Assembly (NCBI GenBank): GCA_016720595.1
Contig: JADKKI010000001.1
Span: forward strand, 1-64,000
DNA length: 64,000 nucleotides
Reading direction: 5' to 3'
Source: Myxococcales bacterium
GTDB taxonomy: Bacteria > Myxococcota_A > Polyangia > Haliangiales > Haliangiaceae
Shown here: positions 53,728-62,147 of the stretch, piece after piece
Position numbering within the stretch: position 1 is the stretch's first letter
Layout: every line of letters starts with the position of its first letter
Position numbers and translations under genes: made by a program
Notes under the pieces: generated by a model
Databases searched by the model: none
What the model was told of the DNA's origin: nothing
Seen by the model: the letters and a program-made list of their open reading frames with translations, nothing else

Positions 53728-54270
53728 TTAGCCGAGCGGGCGGGGCGAGATCCGCGCGAACCACTCGCCGAGGCGCTGAACGAGGCTCCAGCTCTGGACC
53801 CGTGCGGCCGGAGCCGTGTGGAGGTGCGCGCGGAGCTTCGGCAGCATCGCCTGCGTGGCGGCGATCAAGGCCTCGGTGCGCAGCTTCGGTAGCGCGGCGG
53901 CGCGATAGGTGCGGCAGGGGATCGAGACCTTCGAGGTGCCAGAGACCACCGAGACCAGCTGTCCGTGAACATCGGAGATCGCGATCCGCAGCTCGGCGAG
54001 CACGACGACCTCCGCGTCCCCCGGATCGACCGTGAGGCTCACGACCCCGACGTCGATCTGGCGATCGGTCTCGAGCGATTCGTTCTCCACCCAGACGTCG
54101 AGGACATGCTTGATGGTCTCGGCGTTGGCCCGGCGGTCGCTGTCGGACAACCCACTCTCGGACTGGTCGGTGGAGGTCACGACGATCCGATCCGCGGCGG
54201 CCGCTCCCGCCATCCAGCCGCAGAGCACGGTCGCGAGGAGCAGCCGGGACAGGAGCGACGACATGCCCAC
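53728..54270 (-). CDS. Small exported protein of unknown function
   Basis: 180 residues (the ATG at 54264 would give 178). Signal peptide (LLLATVLCGWMAGAAAA). Mature part begins RIVVTSTDQSESGLSD and is mixed alpha/beta, possibly a DUF of the LolA/FlgP-like size; not recognised. AACTACGC lies 53 nt upstream on the same strand, as at the VWA and coiled-coil genes. Confidence 0.65.
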   Translation of the reverse strand: MGMSSLLSRLLLATVLCGWMAGAAAADRIVVTSTDQSESGLSDSDRRANAETIKHVLDVWVENESLETDRQIDVGVVSLTVDPGDAEVVVLAELRIAISDVHGQLVSVVSGTSKVSIPCRTYRAAALPKLRTEALIAATQAMLPKLRAHLHTAPAARVQSWSLVQRLGEWFARISPRPLG

Positions 54271-54456
54271 GGATGTGAGCAGCTTCCGTGCCGGCGCTGA
54301 ACCGGAGATCTCGGCAGGGGTTCGCGTAGTTACACCCGGGAGAGGGGGCTAGCCGACCCCCCTGGCGACTGGTCGTGTAGCCGTGTGCGCCGCGCGCACA
54401 ACCCCGTACGGCCCCGGTACAGCCCGGTGACCTCCGGATGCGGGTACGCTACGGCG
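54271..54456. promoter_or_regulatory. Divergent spacer with AACTACGC element and TACGCT box
   Basis: On the minus strand GTAACTACGCG (54333-54323) matches the VWA upstream region over 11 bases. On the plus strand TACGCT (54445-54450) ends 6 nt before the small lipoprotein ATG. GTAC-N7-GTAC lies between. No gene seen. Confidence 0.45.
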
Positions 54457-54748
54457 ATGCGCTTCACGCTCGTGCTCGTCTGCCTCCTCGCTTCCGGCTG
54501 TGGCAAGGACATCACCAAGGACATCGAAGCCCTCGCCGATCGGGCCTGCGCCTGCAAAGGACGCGGCGTGCGCCGACAAGGTGGTCGATGATCTGCTGAC
54601 GCTCGCCGAGAACAACAAGAAGGCCAAGGGCGACTCCGACAAGACGAACGCCGCGGCGAAGAAGCTCGGCGAGTGCGCGATCAAGGCCGGGATCGATCCC
54701 GAGAAGTTCGTCGCGAAGATGAAGCGTCTGCAGGCGATGGACGAGTAG
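54457..54748 (+). pseudogene. Small lipoprotein, single frameshift in an AAA run
   Basis: Starts MRFTLVLVCLLASGCGKDIT with a lipoprotein signal. After the CACK codons the protein-like sequence switches frame and continues DAACADKVVDDLLTLAENNK and a Lys-rich helix to the TAG at 54746-54748. Removing one A from AAA at 54556-54558 gives 96 residues. Likely a sequencing indel or a recent mutation. TACGCT ends 6 nt before the ATG. Confidence 0.65.
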
Positions 54749-54851
54749 CCTGCGCAGGTTCTGGCCGCTCGCACTCCTCGGCGTCGCATGCAGTGGTGAC
54801 CCGAGGGTCACCGGCGATCCACCGCTGCCCGGCGTCTCCGTTATCGATCCC

Positions 54852-56999
54852 GTGCTGATCGCGCGCCTCGCGGCCGCGACCGCCTCGCGGCACGATCCGG
54901 CGCACCCGTTCACCAACCGGCTCGCCCTCGAGACCAGCCCGTACTTGCTCCAGCATGCCCACAACCCGGTGAGCTGGAACGCATGGGGCGACGAGGCGTT
55001 CGAGCGCGCGCGACGAGAGCACAAGCTCGTGTTGATCTCGGTGGGCTACTCCACGTGTCACTGGTGCCATGTGATGGAGGCCGAGTCGTTCGAGGATGTG
55101 GAGGTCGCCGCGTACCTCAACGCGAACTTCATCTGCATCAAGGTGGATCGCGAGGAGCGCCCCGACGTCGACGCCGTGTACATGCGCGCGCTCCTGGCGA
55201 TGCGGAGCAGCGGCGGCTGGCCGATGAACGTCGTCGCAGATGCCGATCGGCGCCCGGTGTTCGGGGCGACGTACCTGTCCAAGGTCCAGCTGCTCGGCGT
55301 GATGCGCCAGCTCCGCGGCCTCCAGGACACCGATCCCGATCGGCTCGCCGACACCGCGAGGCAGCTGGTCGCGCAGCTCGCTCGCGAGGAGGCGGCGCCA
55401 CCCGCGGGTGCGCCCGGCCCCGAGGCCATCGAGCAGGGCGCGCGCAGCCTCGCGCGCACGTTCGACACGGCCTCGGGCGGCTTCGGCCGGGGGACCAAGT
55501 TCCCGAGCCCGCCCGATCTCGAGCTCTTGCTGCGCTATCAGCGACGCACGTCGGATCCCGACGCGCTCGCGATGGTGACGTTCACCCTCGACAAGATCGC
55601 GGCGGGCGGCATCCACGATCACCTCGCGGGCGGGTTCCACCGCTACGCCACGGATCGCGAGTGGCTGGTGCCGCACTTCGAGAAGATGCTCTACGACAAC
55701 GCTCAGCTCGCGGTGCTCTATCTCGAGGTGGCGCAGATCACCGGCGAGCTCGAGCACGCCACCACCGCGCGCACCACGATCGACTACGTGCTCCGCGAGA
55801 TGACCTCTCCGGAAGGCGGCTTCTACTCGGCCACCGATGCGGATAGCCGGGCCCCCGACGGCAGGCTCGCCGAGGGCTGGTTCTTCACGTGGACGCCGGC
55901 GGAGATCGACGCCGTGCTCGGCGCCCAGGACGGCGGCCTGGCGCGCGCCTGGTTCGCCGTCGGCGGCTCGGCGGCGGTCGATGGTCGCAGCGTGCTGCAC
56001 ACGCCGCGCACGCTCGCCGATGCGGCGGCGACCCTGGCGATCGCACCGGCCGATCTCGCCGTGAAGCTCGAGGCAGCGCGCGTGGCGCTCTACGCCGCGC
56101 GTGCGCGTCGCACGCCGCCGTCGCGCGACGACAAGATCCTCGCGGCGTGGAACGGCCTCATGATCTCCGCACTCGCGCGGGCCGGGTTCGCGTTCAAGGA
56201 CGACAGCTATCTCCAGGCGGCCACGCGCGCCGCCGAGCTGGTGCTCGGGCGGTTGCGCACCGCGGATGGCGGCCTCGCGCGCAGCTACCGGGCGGGGCAG
56301 GCGCGCCAGCCCGGGACCCTCGAGGACTACGCCTTCATGGCCCAGGCGCTGCTCGATCTGTTCGAGGCCACCTGGGAGCCGCGCTGGCTGGTCGCCGCGA
56401 TCGAGCTCGCGCACCAGCTGGAGGCGCGGTTCGCGGATCCGGTCGGCGGGTACTTCACCACCGATGCCGGCGGCGAGCGCCTGCTCGTGCGCGAGAAGCC
56501 CACCGATGATGGCGTGCAGCCCTCCGGCAACGCGGTGGCGATCGAGGTGCTGCTCCGCCTCGACGAGCTGACGGGCGATCCGGCGTGGCGGGCGCGTGCG
56601 GATCAGGCGTTCGCCGCATTCGGGAGCGTGCTCGCGCGCGAGTCCCGCACCCCCGCGCTGCGCGGGGCCCTCGATCGGGCGCTCGATACCTCGCTCGAGA
56701 TCGTGATCGTCGCGCCGCACGAGCTCGCGGAGGCGGAGCCGCTCCTGGCGGAGGTCCGTCGCGCATATCTGCCGCACCGCACGCTCGTCGCGGTGACGGC
56801 ACCGCAGCTGCCACAGCTCGCGAAGCAGGTCCCGATGCTCGAGGGCAAGACCGCGCTCGGCGGCGTCGCCACGGCGTTCGTGTGCGAGCGCTCGAACTGC
56901 AAGCAGCCGACCTCACAGCCGGCCGAGCTCGCCGCGCAGCTCGCGAAGGTCAAGCCGCTGTTGCCCGACCGAACGCCGGCACCGCTGCAGCCGCGCTGA
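54852..56999 (+). CDS. YyaL/SPATA20-like thioredoxin-fold protein (DUF255), exported
   Basis: 715 residues from the GTG at 54852. N-terminal thioredoxin-like domain [20 protein letters not shown] and [20 protein letters not shown] (CHWC active site), then an (alpha/alpha)6-barrel-like domain with [16 protein letters not shown] sequence, [18 protein letters not shown] stretch and LAAWNGLMI. The family is conserved but unassigned biochemically. Upstream, in frame with no stop from 54750, lies a lipoprotein-like N-terminus ([13 protein letters not shown]) that only a CTG start could include; it would give 749 residues. Confidence 0.88.
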   Translation: MLIARLAAATASRHDPAHPFTNRLALETSPYLLQHAHNPVSWNAWGDEAFERARREHKLVLISVGYSTCHWCHVMEAESFEDVEVAAYLNANFICIKVDREERPDVDAVYMRALLAMRSSGGWPMNVVADADRRPVFGATYLSKVQLLGVMRQLRGLQDTDPDRLADTARQLVAQLAREEAAPPAGAPGPEAIEQGARSLARTFDTASGGFGRGTKFPSPPDLELLLRYQRRTSDPDALAMVTFTLDKIAAGGIHDHLAGGFHRYATDREWLVPHFEKMLYDNAQLAVLYLEVAQITGELEHATTARTTIDYVLREMTSPEGGFYSATDADSRAPDGRLAEGWFFTWTPAEIDAVLGAQDGGLARAWFAVGGSAAVDGRSVLHTPRTLADAAATLAIAPADLAVKLEAARVALYAARARRTPPSRDDKILAAWNGLMISALARAGFAFKDDSYLQAATRAAELVLGRLRTADGGLARSYRAGQARQPGTLEDYAFMAQALLDLFEATWEPRWLVAAIELAHQLEARFADPVGGYFTTDAGGERLLVREKPTDDGVQPSGNAVAIEVLLRLDELTGDPAWRARADQAFAAFGSVLARESRTPALRGALDRALDTSLEIVIVAPHELAEAEPLLAEVRRAYLPHRTLVAVTAPQLPQLAKQVPMLEGKTALGGVATAFVCERSNCKQPTSQPAELAAQLAKVKPLLPDRTPAPLQPR

Positions 57000-57019
57000 C
57001 GACTTCGTTCAGGGGTGGT

Positions 57020-58324
57020 TCAGGGCTTGTAGTGGTTGTCGCGGACGCCCGAGACACCGAACGTGGAGTCGCCGACGGCCGCGCGCACGGTGAGCAGCAC
57101 CGAGCGCCACGAGGCGCGGTTGCCGTGCTCGATGGCCCACACGAGCTTCGCGACGGCGGGGCCGGCGAAGTCATTGGCGCTCGCAGTGACCTCGACGACG
57201 CTCGACATGATGTCGAGCTTGGCCCACGAGTCGCCCTTGCCGTGGAGGATCGGCTTCACGTAGTACTCGTAGCCGAGGCAGCCGCCGTAGAGGAAGATCT
57301 GGTAGAAGCTCGGGTACGTCGGGCGCGACCAGAAGTCGGAGGCGCCGAGCATCGAGTGACCGTCCCACGCGACGACCTCGTGCTCCGAGAGGGCCTTCTG
57401 GAAGTTCGCGAAGTGGCCGTAGTCGGAGAGTCCCGAGAACTCCCGGGGCGAGTACAGATCGATCTGGATCAGCGTGCCGTTCGCGAGCTTCCGCTCGTAG
57501 CGCTCGCCGAGCGGCGCGGTGACCTTCTTGTACTGGGCGTCGGTCAGCCAGCGCGCGTACTGCCGCATGTTGCGCATGCCGGTCTCGTTCTCGGTGATCG
57601 CGCCGTCATCGATCTGACCGAACAGGATCACGGTGGTCAGCTTCTTGTCGGCGAGGAGCTGATCGAACTCCGGGTAGACCGCGGACTGCGTCTTGGGGAA
57701 CACCTTGCTGACGGTGACCTTGAGGTCCTGGAGCGGGATCGTGCAGGAGGCCTGCTCGGGATCCCAGCGGTACCAGTACACGGACTGATCGAGCCCGATG
57801 TGATCGTCGTCGTCCGCGCAGTTCTTCGCGGCATCCGTGTACACACTGAACGGCTTCACCGGCGCCTTCGCCGTGAAGGTCTGGCCGACCTTGGCGGTCT
57901 TCGCCGCGTTGAACAGCAGCACGGTGTTGAGGCCGCGGAGCCGCCAGTGCTTGCGCTCCGCGCCGGCGGGGAGGGTCGCCTTCGAGTACCACTGGCCGTT
58001 GACCTGCCACTCGGCGCGGTCGGCCGCGCTGGCGTCCTCGGCGAGGGACTCGATGAACATCGTCTCCTTCTTGCGGAAGAAGGTCATCGCGAACTGCCCG
58101 AGGGCCGCGGGGCCGTCGTCGAGCTGGTAGGCGGCGCCCTGGACGTCGCCCTCGAGGTCGATCTCGACCTCGGCGCCATCCGGGTTCAGGTACGCCGAGT
58201 CCTCCTTGCCGTCGTCCGTGAGGTCCGCCGTGAACGGGTTGTCGCCGGAGGCACTGGGGCCTTCCGTGCTGCAACCGACCGCCATCACCGCGAGCAACGA
58301 ACCAGCCAGGAGCTTGCGCATCAT
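57020..58324 (-). CDS. Lipoprotein with possible clan CD-like (caspase/gingipain-type) peptidase fold
   Basis: 434 residues from the ATG at 58324 (58321 is the other choice). Lipoprotein signal (LLAVMAVGC). The N-terminal half is beta-rich (NPDGAEVEIDLEGDVQG). The C-terminal half has hydrophobic strand-His and strand-Cys features: VVAWDGHSMLGAS and QIFLYGGCLGYEYY, in the order and spacing of clan CD cysteine peptidases. This is an inference from pattern only. Preceded by a sigma-54-like element. Confidence 0.7.
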   Translation of the reverse strand: MMRKLLAGSLLAVMAVGCSTEGPSASGDNPFTADLTDDGKEDSAYLNPDGAEVEIDLEGDVQGAAYQLDDGPAALGQFAMTFFRKKETMFIESLAEDASAADRAEWQVNGQWYSKATLPAGAERKHWRLRGLNTVLLFNAAKTAKVGQTFTAKAPVKPFSVYTDAAKNCADDDDHIGLDQSVYWYRWDPEQASCTIPLQDLKVTVSKVFPKTQSAVYPEFDQLLADKKLTTVILFGQIDDGAITENETGMRNMRQYARWLTDAQYKKVTAPLGERYERKLANGTLIQIDLYSPREFSGLSDYGHFANFQKALSEHEVVAWDGHSMLGASDFWSRPTYPSFYQIFLYGGCLGYEYYVKPILHGKGDSWAKLDIMSSVVEVTASANDFAGPAVAKLVWAIEHGNRASWRSVLLTVRAAVGDSTFGVSGVRDNHYKP

Positions 58325-58337
58325 GCGCCGCGGTGCA

Positions 58338-58351
58338 GCAAACACCGCGCC
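58338..58351 (-). promoter_or_regulatory. Sigma-54-like -24/-12 promoter element
   Basis: On the minus strand TGGCGCGGTGTTTGCT has GG (58351-58350) and GC (58339-58338) with 10 nt between, matching TGGCACG-N4-TTGC except for one A. Predicted transcription start 58326, 2 nt before the ATG at 58324. Confidence 0.5.
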
Positions 58352-58440
58352 ACGCCGAGGCCTCGGATCCTCGGGTACTTGGCCGGGATCGCGCTGGCCA
58401 CCCTGCTGGCCAGGCTAGGTCAATTGACCTAGCTTGCGGT

Positions 58441-60213
58441 TCACATGATCGGGGGCGGCAGCGCCCAGAACGCGCTCATGTTGTTGGTCGAGACGTCCTG
58501 GTCGCCGACCCAGTACGCGACCGAGCTGGCGTCGACGCCACCCTGGGCGAGCTTGGCCTTGTCGATCGCCGTGATCCACATCTGCCGCCGGACCACGCCC
58601 TTGGTGCCGGCGAGCGCGTTGCCGTACTCGCGGAAGCTGTAGAACACGAGCCAGTAGTAGCCGCCGACGTCATACGGGCTGAAGTTCGGCAGGTAGCACA
58701 GCCGGAGGTTGCCGCACGCCACGTCGAGGCGCTGCGTGGTGCCGCCTGCCTTGTTGACCAGGAACAGCGAGCCCGGGTAGGGGATGGCACCGGAGGCGCC
58801 GCGCGAGTTGGTGCCGGCGCCGTACGCGATCCACTGCGAGTCCGGCGAGAACGTGGGCCACGAGGGTGCGGCGAACGCGGGATCGACCTGGGCCGCGGCG
58901 ACGAGGTTCGTGGGCGCACCGAACGTGTCGCCCGCGCTCGCGGGCAGCACCTGCAGATCGCCGCGGTCGTAGTCCACGGCCCAGCTCGCCGCGCCGCCGC
59001 CGACCGTGATGTGGTTGATGAACGCGACCGTGCTGCCATCGGGCGACCACGCCGGGTGCGCGGCGTTGGCCGAGGGCAGGGGCGTGCCGGCCGTGGGGAC
59101 CGCCGCGCCGGTGCGCGGATCCACCACCGAGAGGCCGGTGCCGACGTTGATCATGAGGCGCGTGGCGTCCTGGTTGAACGTGGAGAACAGCTGCGTGTAC
59201 GTGCTGCTCTCGACGACGGGCGACAGCGTGGGCGCGGGATCCGCGGTCTGGATCGCGGGATCGCTCATGTCGAACACGCCGCCCTGCAGGCCACCGCCCC
59301 ACAGCGATCCCGACAGGTACCGTCCGTCGTGGCTGACCGTGTGGCAGGCGACGCAACGGCTGCCGGTGGAGGGCTGGCTCGGCGGCTTGGGGATCGCGGG
59401 CGCGCGACCGTTGCTGTCGATCCGCTCCATCTGACCCTGACCGAGGTTCCAGTAGTAGATCGCACCGGTGACGTCGGCCTGCACAATGCGCACGGTGTGC
59501 GGCGCGGCGGCGGCGGCGCTGCTCGCCTGATTCCAGTGCGCGATCTCGAACGTGATGGGGCCGCTCCCCGCGCTCTTCACGAGCATGCGCCAGTCCGTAT
59601 CCGAGACCTGGTTGTCGAGCTTGAAGCCGGTGCCGGCGGCGAGGATCGTATCGACCGTCGCGAACTGACCGGCGGTGATCCGCACGCGATACAGATCTCC
59701 TGCCGCGTTCGGACCCTCCCACTGCGCATCGGGAGACTTCACACTCGCCGGCATCACGGCGCCCTCGAGCGGGTACAGGACGGTGGGCGAGTTGGGGCCG
59801 GTCGGCGGATTGTCGGGGAAGTTGTCCTCGCCGTTGGCCGGCACACCCGGGCCGATGCGCACCGGATGGATCACGACGGCGACCGAGGTCCCGCCGACGA
59901 TCGAGCCGGACTGTGCGAGCACGCCACCTTTGCCGGCGGCGGCGCCCGTCGCCTCGAACTGCGCCGCGTTGATGTTGCCGAGAAGCGCACCTTCGGCGTC
60001 GAGCGCGAACACCGCGTCCGGGATCGGTGCGGTGTGGCCATCGGCATAGTGGCCGATCGCGGTGTACTCGAGCTGGAGCGGCGCTCCGGTATAGGTGAGC
60101 GTCGCGTTCGCCGGTGCGACCTCGATGGTCATCAGATCCTCTGCGGGATCCTTGGTGCTCGGTCCGCACGCCGTGATCACGAGCAACGCCGCGACGTAGT
60201 GGTTCGCCCTCAT
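58441..60213 (-). CDS. Lipoprotein with CxxCH haem motif and TolB-like beta-propeller, paralogue
   Basis: 590 residues. Lipoprotein signal (LLVITAC), Ig-like domain (IEVAPANATLTYTGAPLQ), a beta domain with DLYRVRITAG, c-type haem site CVACHTVSHDGRY, then PD40-like blades (WSPDGSTVAFINH, FSPDSQWIAYG). Same layout as the 20229-21992 product. The two loci are 38 kb apart. TATCTT (60227-60222, minus) ends 8 nt before the start ATG 60213. Confidence 0.82.
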   Translation of the reverse strand: MRANHYVAALLVITACGPSTKDPAEDLMTIEVAPANATLTYTGAPLQLEYTAIGHYADGHTAPIPDAVFALDAEGALLGNINAAQFEATGAAAGKGGVLAQSGSIVGGTSVAVVIHPVRIGPGVPANGEDNFPDNPPTGPNSPTVLYPLEGAVMPASVKSPDAQWEGPNAAGDLYRVRITAGQFATVDTILAAGTGFKLDNQVSDTDWRMLVKSAGSGPITFEIAHWNQASSAAAAAPHTVRIVQADVTGAIYYWNLGQGQMERIDSNGRAPAIPKPPSQPSTGSRCVACHTVSHDGRYLSGSLWGGGLQGGVFDMSDPAIQTADPAPTLSPVVESSTYTQLFSTFNQDATRLMINVGTGLSVVDPRTGAAVPTAGTPLPSANAAHPAWSPDGSTVAFINHITVGGGAASWAVDYDRGDLQVLPASAGDTFGAPTNLVAAAQVDPAFAAPSWPTFSPDSQWIAYGAGTNSRGASGAIPYPGSLFLVNKAGGTTQRLDVACGNLRLCYLPNFSPYDVGGYYWLVFYSFREYGNALAGTKGVVRRQMWITAIDKAKLAQGGVDASSVAYWVGDQDVSTNNMSAFWALPPPIM

Positions 60214-60460
60214 CGGGCGGGAAGATAGCAGGGGCGCCGCGCCGGCGTGGAGACGAATCGCTGACGCGGATGTCGCGGTCCTCGGATCAGCCGCGGCGCC
60301 ATCGTCGGTGGCCGCCAACTGTGAACACAGGCACACAGCCCCCTGCCAACCCCGGCCAGGTGACGAGAACCACACGGGCGCGGCGACCAGGATCGCGACA
60401 TTCGCGCCGGTCCGACCAGGTCCCGGCGCGGTGGTCTCGACTCTGCACCACGCCGCCGCC

Positions 60461-61027
60461 ATGAACACCTCTTCGCTTACCCCCCTCGTCTCCATCCTGC
60501 TCTCTGCCGCGGCCGGCCTCGCGCACGCTCAGCCGAGCGACACCGTCCCGACGGCGCCTGCATCGCGCCCCGATCCGAGCGTGGCGATCACGATCTCGCC
60601 GCTCCACCTGATCATCCCGATGGCCGAGGTGACCGCCGAGGTGCGGCTGGCGCCGAAGTTCGGGCTCGCGCTGATCGGCGGCGTGGGGATGATCCGCGAC
60701 GAGCTGACCAACGATCGGATCCAGCTGTTCGAGGGCGGCGCGAGCGCGCGGTACTACGTGACGGGCTCGTTCCGCACCGGGCTCCAGGTCGGCGCCGAGG
60801 CGCTCTACGTCCACGCCAGCACCGAGGACATGTCGGTCGACATCAAGGCGCGCGGCCTCGGGCTGTCGCCATTCGTCGGCTACAAGTGGACCCACCGCTC
60901 GGGCTTCACGCTGGAAGGGCAGATCGGCGCCTCGGCCATGTTCCTGCGGGCGAAGTCGCCGACCGCGACGGCGGAGGACAAGCGCGTCGCACCGATGCTG
61001 AACCTCAACGCGGGGTGGAGCTTGTAG
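60461..61027 (+). CDS. Outer-membrane beta-barrel-like protein
   Basis: 188 residues, signal peptide (cleavage expected after GLAHA). Mature sequence alternates beta strands with aromatic-glycine patterns (ARYYVTGSFRTGLQVG, LSPFVGYKWTHRSGFTLE) and ends GWSL, an outer-membrane barrel type of C-terminus. Family unknown. It starts 247 bp from the divergent propeller gene; that spacer holds CTGTG-AA-CACAG as a short inverted repeat. Confidence 0.7.
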   Translation: MNTSSLTPLVSILLSAAAGLAHAQPSDTVPTAPASRPDPSVAITISPLHLIIPMAEVTAEVRLAPKFGLALIGGVGMIRDELTNDRIQLFEGGASARYYVTGSFRTGLQVGAEALYVHASTEDMSVDIKARGLGLSPFVGYKWTHRSGFTLEGQIGASAMFLRAKSPTATAEDKRVAPMLNLNAGWSL

Positions 61028-61043
61028 CCAGCGGATCTCTCGC

Positions 61044-62144
61044 GTGGCAGGGTGCGGCGTGCTGTTCGAACCGCTGACCCTCCGCTGTGGCCTCGTGATC
61101 CCGAACCGGATCGCGCTCGCTCCGATGACGAACCTCCAGTCGCAGGCCGATGGCCTGCTCGGCGAGGACGAGCTGGTGTGGCTCGCCGCGCGCGCCGATG
61201 GCGGGTTCGGCCTCGTCGCCACCTGTGCCGCGTACGTCGCGCTCGATGGCAAGGCGTGGCCCGGTGAGCTCGGGATCGATCGGGATGCGTGCCTCCCGGG
61301 GCTGACGCGGCTCGCGGCGCGCTGCAAGGCCGGTGGGATGACGGCGATGGTGCAGCTGTTCCACGGCGGGGTCCGCGCGGACTCCGCGCTCACCGGCGAG
61401 CCGACGTGGAGCGCCAGCACGTGGACGGAGGAGACGCCCGGCTTCGTGCCGCCGCGCGCCGGTACCACGGACGACATCGCGCGCGTGATCGAGCAGTTCG
61501 CCGCCGCTGCCGCCCGCGCCGAGCAGGCCGGGTTCGATGGGATCGAGCTGCACGGGGCGCATGGCTATCTGCTGTCGCAGTTCCTCTCGCGCACGATGAA
61601 TCCCCGCACCGACGGCTGGGGCGGGGATCTCGTCGGGCGCGCCCGGCTGATCCGCGAGGTCACGCGGGCGGTGCGCGCGCGGGTCTCAGCGCGGTTCGCG
61701 GTGGGCGTGCGGCTCTCGCTCGAGGACTTCGGGCAGGCGCGCGGGATGGATCTCGATGACAACCTCGCCGTCGCCGCCTGGCTCGCCGAGGACGGCGCGG
61801 ACTTCATCCACGCGTCGCTGTGGGACGTGGCGCGCAAGACGGCGAAGCGCCCGGAGGAGCACGCGGTGCCGCTGGTGCGCGCCGCGCTGCCGAAGGACGT
61901 CGCCGTGATCGTGGCGGGGAAGATCTGGTCGCCGAGCGAGGCGGAGGGCATGCTCGCGCTCGGCGCGGACATGATCGCGCTCGGCCGCGCAGCGATCTTG
62001 AACCCGGACTGGCCGGCGCTCGCGCGGCAAGGCAACGAGGCGATCAAGCGGCCGCCGATCACGCGGCTCGAGCTCGCGGCGCGCGGCGTGTCCCCGCTGT
62101 TCGCGGGCTATCTCACCAAGTGGAAGGGCCTGGTCGCGGACTGA
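61044..62144 (+). CDS. Old-yellow-enzyme-family NADH:flavin oxidoreductase
   Basis: 366 residues. FMN-binding TIM barrel: RIALAPMTNLQS, TAMVQLFHGGVRA (His/FMN region), GIELHGAHGYLLSQFLS, RTDGWGGDLVGRARLI and ALGRAAILNPDW. It reduces activated C=C bonds in enones and similar compounds; exact substrate unknown. GTG start 17 nt after the beta-barrel gene, the only upstream start matching the family N-terminus. Confidence 0.92.
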   Translation: MAGCGVLFEPLTLRCGLVIPNRIALAPMTNLQSQADGLLGEDELVWLAARADGGFGLVATCAAYVALDGKAWPGELGIDRDACLPGLTRLAARCKAGGMTAMVQLFHGGVRADSALTGEPTWSASTWTEETPGFVPPRAGTTDDIARVIEQFAAAAARAEQAGFDGIELHGAHGYLLSQFLSRTMNPRTDGWGGDLVGRARLIREVTRAVRARVSARFAVGVRLSLEDFGQARGMDLDDNLAVAAWLAEDGADFIHASLWDVARKTAKRPEEHAVPLVRAALPKDVAVIVAGKIWSPSEAEGMLALGADMIALGRAAILNPDWPALARQGNEAIKRPPITRLELAARGVSPLFAGYLTKWKGLVAD

Positions 62145-62147
62145 CGA

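Noticed and set aside
60308..60461. An extended N-terminus for the beta-barrel gene upstream of 60461.
   Set aside because: The ATG at 60461 opens a clean signal peptide; the upstream sequence shows no protein-like pattern.
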